NCBI GenBank assembly: GCA_025738555.1
Contig: JAOVFP010000010.1
Location: 744,001 to 808,000, forward strand
Reading direction: 5' to 3'
Length of the DNA stretch: 64,000 bases
Source of the DNA: Cyathus striatus
Lineage: Eukaryota; Basidiomycota; Agaricomycetes; Agaricales; Nidulariaceae
A program made the translations under genes and the position numbers. Numbering within the stretch: the first letter of the stretch is position 1; each line of letters begins with the position of its first letter. This document shows, piece by piece, positions 1 to 10,974 of the stretch. The notes beneath the pieces are model-generated. The model made no database searches, was not told the DNA's origin, and saw only the letters and a list, made by a program, of their open reading frames with translations.

Positions 1-560
1 CATAAAAGGGTTAGCATAGTGGCATAAAATAAAATGGAGAACATACTTGAAACATATAGTGGTGCGAGCGGGGATCATTGAGACATTTGAATATGGATGT
101 CTCTTGTATTCCAACATAGAATTGACCCAGGTATACCTGCATTTTTTAAAAGAACCTGTTCACTTTACCCATCGTACACACCAACCATCTGCATGCTGCA
201 AAAGCCTTGAACAGGCTGACCTACTTCCAACCTACTTTGAATATCCACAGTGATTCTCAATGGATAACCAGTAAATTGAAGTAAATTAAAACACAATGTC
301 TCTCAAAAAGGAAAGGCAAAACAGAGACAAGCAGCTAATATCCTAATGCCCTTCCAGCACACATAAATATAAATGGTGACACATTTCGACATACCCCATC
401 TAAATGCGCACAAAACAATTAATCAGGATGGTAGTGGGCTTTGCCGCTTGCTGGCCCTATTCCTTTATTAAATACATAGTCATACCATATATGTTACATC
501 TTCTTCGAGTCCTTAAACATGCACACGTCAAAATTGTCCTCCTTTCACACTGGACCTCAG
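1..560. other. 3' flank of membrane gene X; no gene recognised
   Basis: No convincing gene is seen here; the short open frames lack splice signals or recognisable motifs. From about 470 to 560 the sequence matches the 3' flank of the intact copy of gene X near 32590-32696, so this part is duplicated flank. The first 430 bases have no second copy in the window. Confidence 0.5.
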
Positions 561-564
561 ATAA

Positions 565-2549
565 TTAATTCTCTTCAACAGTAATCCCAGCAGTAACAAC
601 TGACATTGGCAATAACATTTCACCAATAACTTCCGCAGCAATAAGCAACGTGAATCCCAAAATAAAACAGCTCAATGATATAATGATAGGGAAGATAATA
701 GAAGTGGACATGGTGAATATTTTGTAGGGGACTATTAGCTATAAGATAATTCCCAGGAGTACAGTTGGCGACAGTCAAACTCAGCAAATTTTGTACAGCT
801 TCAATGAAATTTTTTTGCAGAAAAATAACTTCATATTCAAAATCAGAGACCTTTAAAACATACAAATAACTACTTTAGAACTTTTTTTATGGCTATGAAA
901 AGTGGCCAAATTTTTTGGACAAAATAATAAATTGTTTGTACCCTTATCGCACTGTGGGAGCATCAACATTAGTCCAGTGAAATAAAGGAATAATTTCTCA
1001 TTCTCCTGGAGCAAGAACTGGTTCTATGTGCACCAACTCGGGTCCATCATAATGAACCATGCATGCTTTGAATTTCTTCATCAAAGGTAAAAAAATATTC
1101 TCTTGATAATAAACCACATCAGCTCGCTCATGACCATCCATATAAACTCCCTTTTTAACTGTAGGACCTTTTACATATTCTTTAGGGTGCTCTGTATATT
1201 ATTTAAATGACAATTGTTTGTTAGATATAATGCCCTCATACCCTTTTTAGGAATATCCTTCTTTCTTAATTCAGGAGGCACCCATTTGTCGTCACCATTG
1301 TCCAGCTCATGTGCCATATCCACCAGATTACCCACAAGATCAATGTCCTCCCACAAGTCCTCTTCCAACATCAGACTCTACAAGATTCTCCTCCCTCTCC
1401 CAGTCTACCCTAGTGCTATCCAACTGAATTGGGATGTTGATGAGTGGAATGTCTGCATCATTGGAAATATCTGATGGTACCAGTGATGCCTGAGATGAAT
1501 TTCGCAAGCCAGTTAAGTTGGTTTTCTGTTTTTTGGGTGGGTGACCTCGTTGTTTACTCATAGCAATAGACTATTGTTTAGTAGAAGGTGGTGTACTGTA
1601 TTGCAACAGCGATAGCCTTACCTAAATAACATATCCACTTCTCAGAGCTCTTGATAGCATATTTAACTCCGGAGCGATAACAGTTTTATCCTCTGATTGC
1701 TCGCACACGATATCATGTGACAACAGTAAATCAGTACCAACTTCACGCTTATGCAAATTTCATCGAATATTTGCTCAACAACCACTCACATTGGAGATAC
1801 AAAACTTTTAGAACAGGATCTATACGATTAAATAATGCTAATGACACTTTATTTGAGATTTAAATGAATTTATTACAGGGTGGCCAAATTTTTGGGTAAG
1901 AAAAAAATCTATTTCTATTTTTACGAGGAACGGCTCGTATGATTCACTTGAAATTGGTACTGATCGAAAGCTATTTAAAGCCTCTTTCAATCCCGAAGAA
2001 GTCCGAGGCAAAAAAAAATCATTGATTTTTTTGCTGAGTTTGACTGTCGCCAACTGTATGTTGATCAACATATAGAAGTAAGGTCCGATAATTCTTACTT
2101 GCATCTACAATCATTATTACAGGATGTAAAAATGAATATAATAAGTAAACACCTTAAAATTTTCTTCGGTTACTCCATTGTATGCCATTGAAATGCGACC
2201 TGTGAAGAGGATAACTCCAAGATAAAGGGTGGCAGAATTGCTTCTGTGCTGGTTTACGTTAATGCTACTGAACGTTACCTCAGTGCACTTTGGTTGATAT
2301 TCGAAATACCACACGTGAATAACATGCATAACTACAGCAATGTGAAGCCAGGTAAGAGTATGCGACAACGACACTTACGATCATCAGGCACATAGCGCGC
2401 TGTGCACTAAAATTCTTAACAAGTACTTTAACCAGGGACAAGTCTTCCGTAGCTTTCTTAACATCGTTGAACGGTGTTATAAAAATAATAATGAAACGCA
2501 GAATTGAGAGAATATTGATCATAATAGGGAATGCCATTTGAGAAGGCAT
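565..2549 (-). pseudogene. Membrane gene X, copy A, interrupted by a transposon
   Basis: A three-exon gene for a small multi-spanning membrane protein of unknown function, read on the minus strand. Exon 1 (up to 2549) encodes a hydrophobic segment and the stretch DVKKATEDLSLVKVLVKNFS. Exon 2 (about 2160-2280) contains LYLGVILFTGRISMAY. Exon 3 begins MQVRIIGPYFYMLIN. Exon 3 is cut by a 1.3-kb TA-flanked inverted-repeat element (762-2056); its second half resumes at 565-759. The intact copy at 32697-33384 shows the undisturbed exon. The insertion removes the reading frame and probably kills the copy. The family is clear from six partial or complete paralogues in this window, but I do not recognise it by name. 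Confidence 0.75.
762..2056. mobile_element. Tc1/mariner-superfamily-like non-autonomous element (TA target duplication)
   Basis: Terminal inverted repeats of about 28 bp begin CAGTTGGCGACAGTCAAAC and end with the complement. TA flanks both sides (760-761 and 2057-2058), and the uninterrupted X copy at about 32900 has a single TA there. CAGT termini with a TA duplication are typical of Tc1/mariner/pogo elements. Subterminal palindromic GGCCAAATTTTT blocks occur near both ends. Two short minus-strand open frames (1340-1561 with a basic N-terminus, and 1171-1371) may be transposase remnants, but no DDE motif is seen. It is related to the element at 18670-20158, whose ends differ only slightly. 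Confidence 0.85.
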
Positions 2550-2689
2550 TCCGCTATGGTACTCACTTTAAAGACACCTATATTGATGGCATCGTATTGT
2601 AACATTATACTGCCACGACGACGCATCCTTGTAGAATTACACGTCTCACGTCTCCTCTGACTTTCGGGATCGCAGTGAGCACTGAGTGA

Positions 2690-5150
2690 GTGTTGTGAAT
2701 CTTAACCATGCCCTGAATAATAGGGAGGACGATGAGACAAGCGACTCAAAAGTAGAGCAGCAGTGAAGAACAAGCCAACGATGTTAATACTACCGTCACA
2801 GATCATCAGTATTCGCTCATATATGGAACAAAGATAGATAAAAATGAGAGCAACAATATGGAAGAATAAACCAAAGGGGTCTATAAATCGTGTTAATGGG
2901 ATACTCTGCCTAACGTATTCACCATCCGATGCTGCCCCAAGCCATAATCATGTAGAGAAGCCACTGGATCGTGCTCATACAACCATCCTCTAGTCGCATA
3001 ACGCGTCACAGGGAACAATTTACACGCAATTGCACGATCATCGAACCTTGCTGGACATGATAGTCAACGGAAGTCAACGGTTGAATGACCCCCTACGAAA
3101 CCAGTGTAGTGACATGCACTCACGCAGAGCGTGTCTTAGTGTAAGGGCATCCAACATAAGTCCAACATCGGCCGATATCGACAAACCAACCATATTCTAT
3201 GTGGTCGCTCATACGCGCATCACTCCCAACCCCAGCACATATTCCAATACGGTTATCCACCTCCACACCTGCTGGGTATATCTACGAATGTCAATCATTA
3301 AGTCACTAGCCCCACCCATCCACTCGCGGCGCACCAGACACAGGAATGAAACAGATTAAAAAGAACGTACTTGGTAGCCAACCCAATAGACTCCTTCGCA
3401 GCCACTGGCAAGGTCCACCACTGGGTTGAGAACGAACTGTAGCATGAGAAATGGAGAGAAGAGGTCGATATATGCCCATCCTCTTCCTCAGAACCACGAA
3501 ACCCAAACAAGATAAAAGGAAGGGAGGGAACTCACCAATAAACACTATAAGAGCACTCGAATGACAAGCCCATGTACTCGTATCCAACTCGATCGCCGTC
3601 AACCAACTGAGCGGGACCATACCAACCCCAAACGCAGAGAACAAGCCCGCATGGCAGTATACGGCACAGGATCAAATGTACATCTTCCCGCTCTTGGATC
3701 CGATGTGCCAATCGTACCTTACCAACAGTCCAGCTAAGGCGGCACGTAAGCATCTTCCCAAGAGGGGAGCAGCTAGCGCTGAGATAGTGTAGAGCCGTAA
3801 TTCCCGAAATGGACCCAGTCCCATAGGACTAATGTCACCAATAGCACATGCATGAATATTGAGATGATGTAGTCTCGGTTATCCATCCGTTTACGGTTGA
3901 AAATCCAAAAAAGGGTTTCCCACCGTAACCGTCTGGGAAATGACCAACGACGTTGGGAGGGGTTTGCACTCCGCAGTTATCGGAAACTCGGAAGGCCTGC
4001 TCAAGGCATACTTTGAATGACTAAGCATGAATTCTATGCTTTGTCAGCACTGTGAAAGCATGGTAAGTGTATCGCGTCCTTCGCCCTCCACCATATATCT
4101 ATCTAATTCTTGTCTCATTCATCGAACTTTTCAGCTTCTGTTATTTATTTATAATCTTGTGTCATAATATATCACCCGTTAATGAGCTTCATTATATATA
4201 TTTCCCTGTATGTCTCCCTAATCACACAACAAACAAGGTTATCAACTTTGAAATTCTGAGATATGGTATATCTACTGCCCCTTCTAACAATATCAACTTC
4301 TAAGTTCTCACTAATGAACCAAAAAACGGGAATATATAGAACATTCAATACATTGTATCTCGAAGACCATTGCTAACCACATAAAATCTTTCAATTATGA
4401 GAGAAATGGCTGTGAATAGTCCCCTAAGATTTTGTTTTAGAAGCTATACTTTCAATTCTTACACAACTTATGAAACCCCTTATATATACATATCCATCTC
4501 ATTAATCTCTGCACAGAATCCCTCATTTGCTATGGAATGAACAGGCACTTCACCAAAAGCAATTATGTTTCTTTTAGATCCCTATGGCAATTACCTATCC
4601 ACTTATCGCTTATGCAATGTTGTAAGTTGTTACTTTCACTTGATATAATAATTGTCTGCCAATCTCTATTGTTTTTTAGTGACATTTAAGAGGTACTTGT
4701 GTGCGCTTGAGGCTTGTATCCTTAGTTGTAGTTCTCGTTCTCGAGAATTATCATAGTCATGTGACATTGATACGATGCTTAGTCAAGCCAAAAAGGCCTT
4801 GGACAGGCCTTCCGAATTTCCGATAACCGCGGAATGCAAACCCCTCCCAACGTCGTTGGTCATTTCCCAGACGGTTACGGTGGGAGACCCTTTTTTGGAT
4901 TTTCAACCGTAAACGGATGGATAACCGAGACTAGAGATGATGTGTGTGTCGTGGGAATTCTTTTGGCGGGATGAGGTTAGTTGGGTGGGAAGGGATGGGA
5001 GTGTCACAACACGTACGAGGATCGTTTGGAGCGGTGGGTGTCGCACTGTTCGCAGGTTCTCAGCGACGCTAAGCTCGGGACTTGCCGGAACATTTTGCCG
5101 CCATGCGCACGAGAATCCTTAGCTTGCCTACTTCAACCTTGTACCCTTCA
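2690..5150 (-). pseudogene. Unidentified gene Z, copy A, split by a Mutator-like insertion
   Basis: First of three copies of a multi-exon minus-strand gene that I do not recognise (the others are at 13470-17000 and 34140-35430). Conserved exons read, in gene order: a short exon near 3735 that in copy C contains KMLVGLAGLFK, a hydrophobic exon with GVGMVPLSWL (3540-3640), an exon near 3400-3440 whose copy-C version reads PVLNPIVDLVSGCE, and downstream exons at 2900-3300. Hydrophobic stretches suggest a membrane protein. Frames shift between exons and stops occur in the downstream exons, so this copy is probably dead. The upstream part is separated by the element at 3870-4933. Confidence 0.5.
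3870..4933. mobile_element. Non-autonomous Mutator-like element with 9-bp target duplication
   Basis: Long inverted repeats (about 160 bp, slightly diverged inward) begin TAGTCTCGGTTATCC and end GGATAACCGAGACTA. They are bracketed by the direct repeat GAGATGATG at 3861-3869 and 4934-4942. A 9-bp duplication plus long TIRs is the hallmark of Mutator-like elements. Copy C of gene Z (around 35340) shows the same flank without the insert. No transposase is visible in the 1064 bp. Confidence 0.92.
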
Positions 5151-5625
5151 TAGTGACTAAAAGACTCGAAATCTTGCCGAGCATCCTCAACCATCCTTGT
5201 CGCCCATGTACTTATAATCAAATACCATCGTTAACAGCTAATAACAAAGTAATGAATCAGCATACCATCCGCGTCCAGTACTAAGATAAACTATGCGTCA
5301 TATAATGATTAGACGCTTAATCTTAATCTCCTAAGCCATAGTAATACTGGAATTATATCGGTTATTTAGGAATCACCACATGATCTTGCAGACGATGACA
5401 ATTATTATTAGATCACAGGCAGCGCTAAGTCTCGCTAAATCCTCTTTATATGCACTACCCGGTATTTTAATAGTGTGTTTATAGCGCTACACAGCTTTGG
5501 TCTATGTGAGAGAACTACGCACTCCAACAGTGCGAATAATTATATAAGAAAAAGATCATAATAGGCAAATCCAAAAAGAGAAAGAAAAGTGAAGTAATAA
5601 CGAGAGCAGAAAATGCCATCGACAG
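5151..5625. other. Duplicated intergenic segment between Z and Y
   Basis: No gene is seen. The segment aligns with 17000-17465 in unit B (shared blocks around CATATAATGATTA and the 3' flank of gene Y), with small indels. It is ordinary duplicated intergenic DNA. Confidence 0.6.
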
Positions 5626-5629
5626 GTAT

Positions 5630-6414
5630 TTAATTCTCTCCAACCGTCATCCCAGCAGCAACAACAGGTACGGGCATTAACTCTTCACCCATAAGCCCGG
5701 CAGCAACAAGCGACGCCAATCCCAAAACGAAACAGCTGAACGAAATTATGACAGAGAGTACAATAGAGCTGGACATGGCGAAGATCTCATATATGAGCAT
5801 CAGTTGCAAGATAATTCCCGGAAGTGCGTTGATCAATGTGTAGATATGGGGTCCGATAATTTTTACTTGCACCTGCAATCATCATTAAATCATATACCGA
5901 GGTAAAGGAGTAGTAGTACATACCTTAAATTGGTCATCGTTTACTTCGTCATATGACATTGATATGCGACCGGTGAAGAGGATGGCTCCAAGGTAGACGG
6001 CGGCAGAATTGGTTCTGTTCTGGTGGACATTAACTCTGCAGAATATTGCCTCAGTACTTTTGATTTTCTATTGAAAATATCGTACGTGAATAATGAGCAG
6101 AACTAGTATAACATTGTTAGTCAGATCAGGATTGTTAAGCATTATGCAACGATAGCACTTACAATCATCAGGCACATGGCACGCTGTGCACTGAACTTTT
6201 TAACGAGAGCTTTAACTTGGGACAAGTCTTCGGTGGCTCTCCTAACGTCGTTGAACGGCGTCATAATGATGAAGATGAATCTCAGAATGTATTGAAGGTT
6301 GTACATGGGGGTGGGGGTGGGCGGTGTAGAGCCATTCAGCCATGGCACAAACTTATGAAGTGCCCTAATGCTGCTTCTAATGATAAACATGGGCGTGATG
6401 CCGGTCACAAACAT
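5630..6414 (-). CDS. Membrane gene Y, copy A (apparently intact, three exons)
   Basis: Small multi-spanning membrane protein of about 200 residues, function unknown, same family as X. Exon 1 ends CLMI before a GTAAGT donor near 6165. Exon 2 (about 5937-6055) opens after CTGAG and encodes YLGAILFTGRISMSYDEVN. Exon 3 (5630-5876) opens VQVKIIGPHIYTLIN and ends GMTVGEN. All junctions keep phase 0 and no stop interrupts the model. Exon 1 carries a hydrophobic segment (YILRFIFIIMTPF) followed by a charged DVRRATEDLSQVKALVKKF helix; exon 3 has two hydrophobic stretches. The start is uncertain: ATG at 6414, 6387 or 6309 are possible. The N-terminal region forms the left arm of a near-perfect palindrome. 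The paralogue in unit B is frameshifted. Confidence 0.7.
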
Positions 6415-6800
6415 GGGGTCACGAAACCGGTCACGAACGATCTGATCTCACCATTTATGATTTCTATCATTGATCATAAATGGTGAGATCAGATCGTTCG
6501 TGACCGGTTTTGGGCGTGATGCCGGTCACAAACATGGGGTCACGAAACCGGTCTTGATCATAAATGGTGAGATCAGATCGTTCGTGACCGGTTTCGTGAC
6601 CCCATGTTTGTGACCGGCATCACGCCCATGTTTATCATTAAAAGCAGCATTAGGGCACTTCATAAGTTTGTGCCATGGCTGAATGGCTCTACACCGCCCA
6701 CCCCCACCCCCATGTACAACCTTCAATACATTCTGAGATTCATCCTCATCATTATGACGCCGTTCAACGACGTTAGGAGAGCCACCGAAGACTTGTCCCA
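6217..6800. repeat. Near-perfect inverted duplication of the 5' end of gene Y
   Basis: The sequence from 6217 inward is repeated in reverse complement ending near 6800, with arms of about 290 bp differing at only two or three positions. The centre (6440-6600) contains smaller nested palindromes and a third copy of the block around GGGCGTGATGCCGGTCAC. Both arms encode the exon-1 peptide of gene Y, divergently. On the right the frame runs into non-homologous sequence (KKFSAQNVDRYQTF), so no second gene results. Confidence 0.9.
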
Positions 6801-7460
6801 AGCCAAAGCACTCGGCATTAAAAAGTTTAGTGCACAAAACGTGGATAGGTATCAGACCTTTATGGGCGCTTTCAATGGTTCTCCCAGAGCTAGTTGGCGC
6901 TGTAGAAACTAAAACAGGGCGCGCAGTGCATATAAAGAGGATTTAGCGCTGCTGATCTTATAATAATACTTGTCGTCATCTGATTCTTCACCCCATGATT
7001 CAGATGACGATAAGTAGTGTTGCCGCGGACCGAGCTGGATTGGACTGAACTACATTTTTGTCTTGAGTTCGTTGGAGCGGACTGGACGACTGGATACGAG
7101 TGGACTGCATTGACGTCGGTCTCAACAGTAATACGTAGCTGTAGCTAATAAGAGAGTGTGTACATAGGAACACGGAAGTACCCATGTAGCGAAAACACTG
7201 CTAATTGAATACATGCTGTTAATGAATCCAGTGCAAGTTGCTTAAAAAACTCCGACCACATAGTCTCGTGCTGCACAGACTCCGTAGTGCTGAGTGGCGT
7301 AACACGCAAATTCGCAATTACACCGACGAAAATGTATTCTGCTTTCCAAGTATAACCAAGAATATACAATACTCCATAAAGTAACACATAAGTACATACA
7401 TTTATCAAAATGCGTACTCGTCCATTCCCTTCTCCCTTCCCTCTTCTCCGCCCTTTCTCC
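6801..7460. other. Duplicated non-coding spacer between Y and DnaJ
   Basis: No gene is recognised. The block recurs at 22080-22500 (unit B) and 59200-59628 (unit D), and downstream at 61605-61790. It is the shared spacer of the tandem unit. It contains the hairpin annotated separately. Confidence 0.6.
6971..7012. other. Conserved hairpin in the unit spacer
   Basis: CGTCATCTGA and TCAGATGACG form a 10-bp stem with a loop of about 18 nt. The same hairpin is intact in unit D (about 59386-59427) and partly decayed in unit B (about 22250-22300). It could be a footprint, a transcript end or chance; no function is visible. Confidence 0.4.
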
Positions 7461-7464
7461 GCCA

Positions 7465-10064
7465 CTAAAACCCACCAAAATTAAACTGGAACCCGCCCTG
7501 CCCAGGCCCATGCCCTCTCCCCTGCCTAAAGAACTGCTGCTGGCCGCCATGGCCACCACTCTGATGAAACTGGAACCCACCATGACTTCCCCCCTGCTGG
7601 AAGAACTGTGCGAAGGGGTGTCCACCGGCGCCTCCTGGGAATGGACCGCCAGCTTGAGCTGCGGGATCCATTGGGTCGTCGCCTGCGTCGAAGCGGGCGC
7701 GGAGTTCTGTTGGTAGTAGGTTAGTACGAGAGGTGAAATCGTATTGCGAAGATGCGAGAAGGGAAGAGAGCAAAAGAGGGGGAGGGAGGGAGGAAAGATA
7801 AAGGTATTGGTGAAATAAAGCGTGAAGTAAAGTAGAGAAGATGGACGAGGTGAGATGAGGAGGAACGGAGGAGGAAGGATAAAAAATGAGCGAAAGTAGC
7901 TTGGAAATAAAGATGTACAGCGAGCTGGGGACGAGAGAGAAGGACGAAATAAAAACATACCAGGATTTGTCAAAACCTCATAAGCCTCATTAACAGCAGC
8001 CATCTTAGCCTCCGAACCACCCTTGTCGGGATGAGCCAACTTGGCTTGCTTACGGCTAAACAAAACAAACAAGTATCAGCACCACACTCAACGTTAAAAA
8101 TTGTGGAGGAAAATAAAAAGAAAATATAATATGAACGCGCAGCAAGAATAAAGACCGAATTCAACATCCCCCTCGTCTCATCTTCCTCGAACGTTAATCA
8201 TCACCAACTTCCAAAAAAACCGCAAACGCCAATCCCTCAGAAAATCACGGACCGAAACACCCGTTCCGAGACGCAATAAATAAGAACACCGAACCGCGGA
8301 GCCTAAAATAAAGTAACCGTAGCGTGCCGTGATCATCTCCAGATCCAAATCGAATCTCGGAGATAGAGGGGTTAATAAAAGTCACGTCATTGTGTCACAT
8401 TGTGATGGTGATGCCAGCAAATACTCCGGAGCGACGGGTGAAAAGAAAATGAAGAAAAAAGCCAGAAAAGTCGAAAAACCGAAAGAAAAAAAAAAAGAAA
8501 AGAAAGCAAGAGACGACGCACAAAGCCTTCTTAATATCCCTCGCATCCGCATCCCTACTCACACCCAAAACCTTATAATAATCCTTCTGCCGACTCTGCT
8601 TAAGCAACTTTTGCGCCTTCTGCAGTCTCGCATGAATCTACCCAATCTATCAGCCCCTCCCTTCCCTTTCATTAACAAAAGAGACACACCTGACGATCAC
8701 TCCTTCCAGAACCTTCAAAAGCCTTCTCAAGCACCCTCACAGCATCCTCCCACTCCTCCTTCCTCAACAACATCTCCGCTCTCCCAATCAACCCATCGAC
8801 GTCTCCGTCGTTACCGGCCATACCAAGCAACGCCTCGCACCATTCGCTCATGGCACTGACATACTCGCTTCCTTTACTCGTATCCGCTAGCCTCGTGTAT
8901 GATTTACATAGTGTCCTCAACAGATCTTGTCGGAGGGGTGAAGTGAGGAGAGGGTTTGGTACTGGCAGATTCTTTGACTTTGCGGATGTCGGTATGGTGG
9001 GAATGAGCGGGAGAAGAGCGTCAGGGGAAATGTAGTCCCTCAGCGCCGTATCGAATTTAGCCATAATGTCGCCTTTCTTCCCTCCGGGGGATGCGCTGAG
9101 CAGCTTAATTATGCCCCTCCAGTCTTCTTTCTCCTCTAGCTCATGCACTTGCACGAAAGCGCGATCAAAGGATTTGTAGAGACGATGTAAGACGAGACAG
9201 GGTTTCGAGTCGGGGTCGTAGTGCAGGCATTGTTTGAGTGCGCTGAGCGAGGATGGGGAGGCTGGGAGGAGGAAGTATGATAGTGAGAAGAGGTGTGTTA
9301 GGAGTTTAGTTGATGGTGGTAGGAGATGTGTTAGTCGTCTATCATTTTATGTCAATACCATATCAAAGAAGAGGAAGAAGGGGACGCACGTCAAATCACC
9401 AACACTCCCCTCCAAATCACCACTTGCGAAACTACATTCGACTCTCCAAGCCCTAATCTCAACCGAAAAGCTCGCAACGCCAAGAGCACGAGTAGAACTC
9501 TCAACACAAGCACTCCATAGCTCGGCCCTCCTCTCCCTCTCCGCTTGCTCCCGAGCCTTTTCACCTACGTCCAAATTCTTCTCTAGCTCTACAGCATCTG
9601 TGTCCCGCCCCTTAGCCTTGATGTATCGAGCGAGGGACGTCCTGGAGGCGGGGAAATCACCCTCTTTGAAGTGGATGCGCGCTTTCGAGAGGTGTGCGGA
9701 ATCGAAAGTCTGGGAGGTCAAAGACAGGACTTTGTCGTAGTCCTCCAATGCAGCAGCGTGTCGCTGTTACGAATGTAGTGCGGTAGCGCGTTTATAGTAT
9801 AGTAGGTAATCTGTGGGTGATTGATCTACATGCCACCCCCAGTCAGTGAGAGGTGTGGGGGGGGGGACGAACCGATAGCCCCGGAGTACAATTTTGCAGC
9901 TTCGTTGAATTGGTCTGTTGAGAGAAGGATGTTGACTCTGTTGATGAGGGGAGGAGGCCCGGTGGGTAGAGGCCTCCTGCAGCTGCGCTGGGGTCTGCGA
10001 GGGTCGCTGCTGGGAGCAGGAGTAGGGCTGGGAGCAGGAGTAGGGCTGGGAGCGCGAAGCGCAT
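7465..10064 (-). pseudogene. DNAJC3/Dnj1-type TPR-J-domain co-chaperone, copy A (disabled)
   Basis: Multi-exon gene for an ER-lumenal Hsp40 co-chaperone (family function known: it binds misfolded clients and stimulates the Hsp70 BiP). The order on the minus strand is a signal peptide (MRFALPALLLLPA), TPR repeats (including YKRATALHS, ALEDYDKVLSL, WSACVESSTRALGVA, LKQCLHYDPDSKPC), then a J domain split over two exons (DYYKVLGVSRDADARDIKKA, then KQAKLAHPDKGGSEAKM with the HPD motif), and a Gly/Phe/Gln-rich C-terminus ending FNFGGF. Copy A has one base fewer in a C-run after the signal peptide than copy B (GAGGGGAGG against GAGGGGGAGG on the plus strand), which shifts the frame. It also has a TAA where copy B encodes Leu in LHSLQHH, and an 18-bp tandem duplication in the signal-peptide codons. 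The 3' half is still open. Confidence 0.85.
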
Positions 10065-10212
10065 TGTTCATTGAATTTGCATTTTGTTGTCGTAGGTGTT
10101 GTGAGGTGGTGTAAAGATGGAGTGAGCTGGGCGTTGCCTTATCGGCTTGTTGAACACATAGTTATTTTCCCACGGTCCAGGTGATTACAAACTGAAGTAC
10201 ATAGTACTCACG

Positions 10213-10305
10213 TGGCGTGAAGCAGAGCACACCATTTTTCATATCAGATAATTTATCATAAAATGGTGTGCTCCGAGTTCACGCGGATGCTTAATTGGAA
10301 GTTGA
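10213..10305. repeat. Short hairpin element
   Basis: GCGTGAAGCAGAGCACACC and GGTGTGCTCCGAGTTCACGC form an imperfect inverted repeat around an AT-rich loop (about 93 bp overall). It probably is a small MITE or its footprint. No other copy was seen. Confidence 0.5.
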
Positions 10306-10356
10306 TGCCGCGTATTTAAATATTAAATATTTATTTTTAATATTTATGTTTGGCAA

Positions 10357-10634
10357 CTAGCCGCTTGCACTTTCATCTCTCTGCATTATAAGAGACCCAA
10401 CCCAAGGGGGTGCGCCGATCATAATTTCCCACGGGGGGTAGGGTAGGTAGGCGTCCAGGTCCAAGCCCACTACGGCTATCTCGGTTTCCTCAATATACTC
10501 TGTCTCCGTCATCTCAACAAGCTTTACACCGCTACTGGTCTTTTCGGCACTTTCCTCAACTTCTGCTATACTGGTTGCTTTGATGCTGTAATTGCCAGCC
10601 CTGGCTTCGACGCTGAGGATTTCTGCCCTAGCAC
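10357..10634 (-). CDS. Orphan exon-like open frame, Glu/Ala-rich (hypothetical)
   Basis: An open minus-strand frame of about 92 codons runs from a good acceptor (CACTTATAG, ending near 10635) to a TAG at 10357. It has no ATG at its beginning, so it would be a terminal exon. Residues include ARAEILSVEARAGNYSIKA, EESAEKTSSGVKLVEMTETE and then PYPPWEIMIGAPPWV. The last part is encoded by the left terminal repeat of the element at 10404-10961. A possible upstream exon ends ITSS before GTATTC. I recognise no family; it could be captured host coding sequence or chance. Confidence 0.3.
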
Positions 10635-10961
10635 TATAAGTGGTTCACGTTAGTTAATGAAGAAATGGCATATACTGGTAAAATTTGAATACCTCGAGGT
10701 GATCTGCGCATGGTGAGCTGTTATTTATTGATGCACCAATCTGTAATTGGGTGCTCTCTATTGGTTATCTCAGCACATGAAGTGAAAAGAAGTATTATAG
10801 ACAGCTATAAATGGTAATATACAACATTAATTCTGTTCCATAACCTCTTGTACAGCCTCTTTGAGACTTGGTACAAAGGGTTCCTTTTTTTTTCGTCAGG
10901 CCTTCGGCCTGACCCTACCTACCCTACCCCCCGTGGGAAATTATGATCGGCGCACCCCCTT
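10404..10961. mobile_element. Element with about 46-bp perfect terminal inverted repeats
   Basis: The left end AAGGGGGTGCGCCGATCATA.. is repeated exactly in reverse complement at 10914-10961, including a GGGTAGGGTAGGTAGG tract. The interior is about 460 bp and carries an exon-like frame. No clear target-site duplication is seen (flanks CCCAACCC and GTATATTA). It sits directly beside the truncated membrane-gene fragment at 10975, whose 5' exon is missing, so the element or an associated deletion removed it. Confidence 0.75.
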
Positions 10962-10974
10962 GTATATTACTATA

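Noticed and set aside
3030..3359. 109-codon plus-strand frame
   Set aside because: Antisense to exons of gene Z copy A, and not conserved in copies B and C.
6604..6912. A second, divergent gene Y on the plus strand
   Set aside because: The frame leaves the family sequence after the palindrome arm (KKFSAQNVDRYQ..), with no exon 2 or 3 downstream.
7242..8072. A 276-codon minus-strand frame over the DnaJ-A 3' region
   Set aside because: It runs through introns; the J-domain and C-terminal exons lie in different frames with proper splice borders.
8329..8859. 176-codon plus-strand frame, Lys-rich then Pro/Ser-rich
   Set aside because: Antisense of the DnaJ-A J-domain intron and TPR exons; the same shadow frame appears opposite copies B and D.
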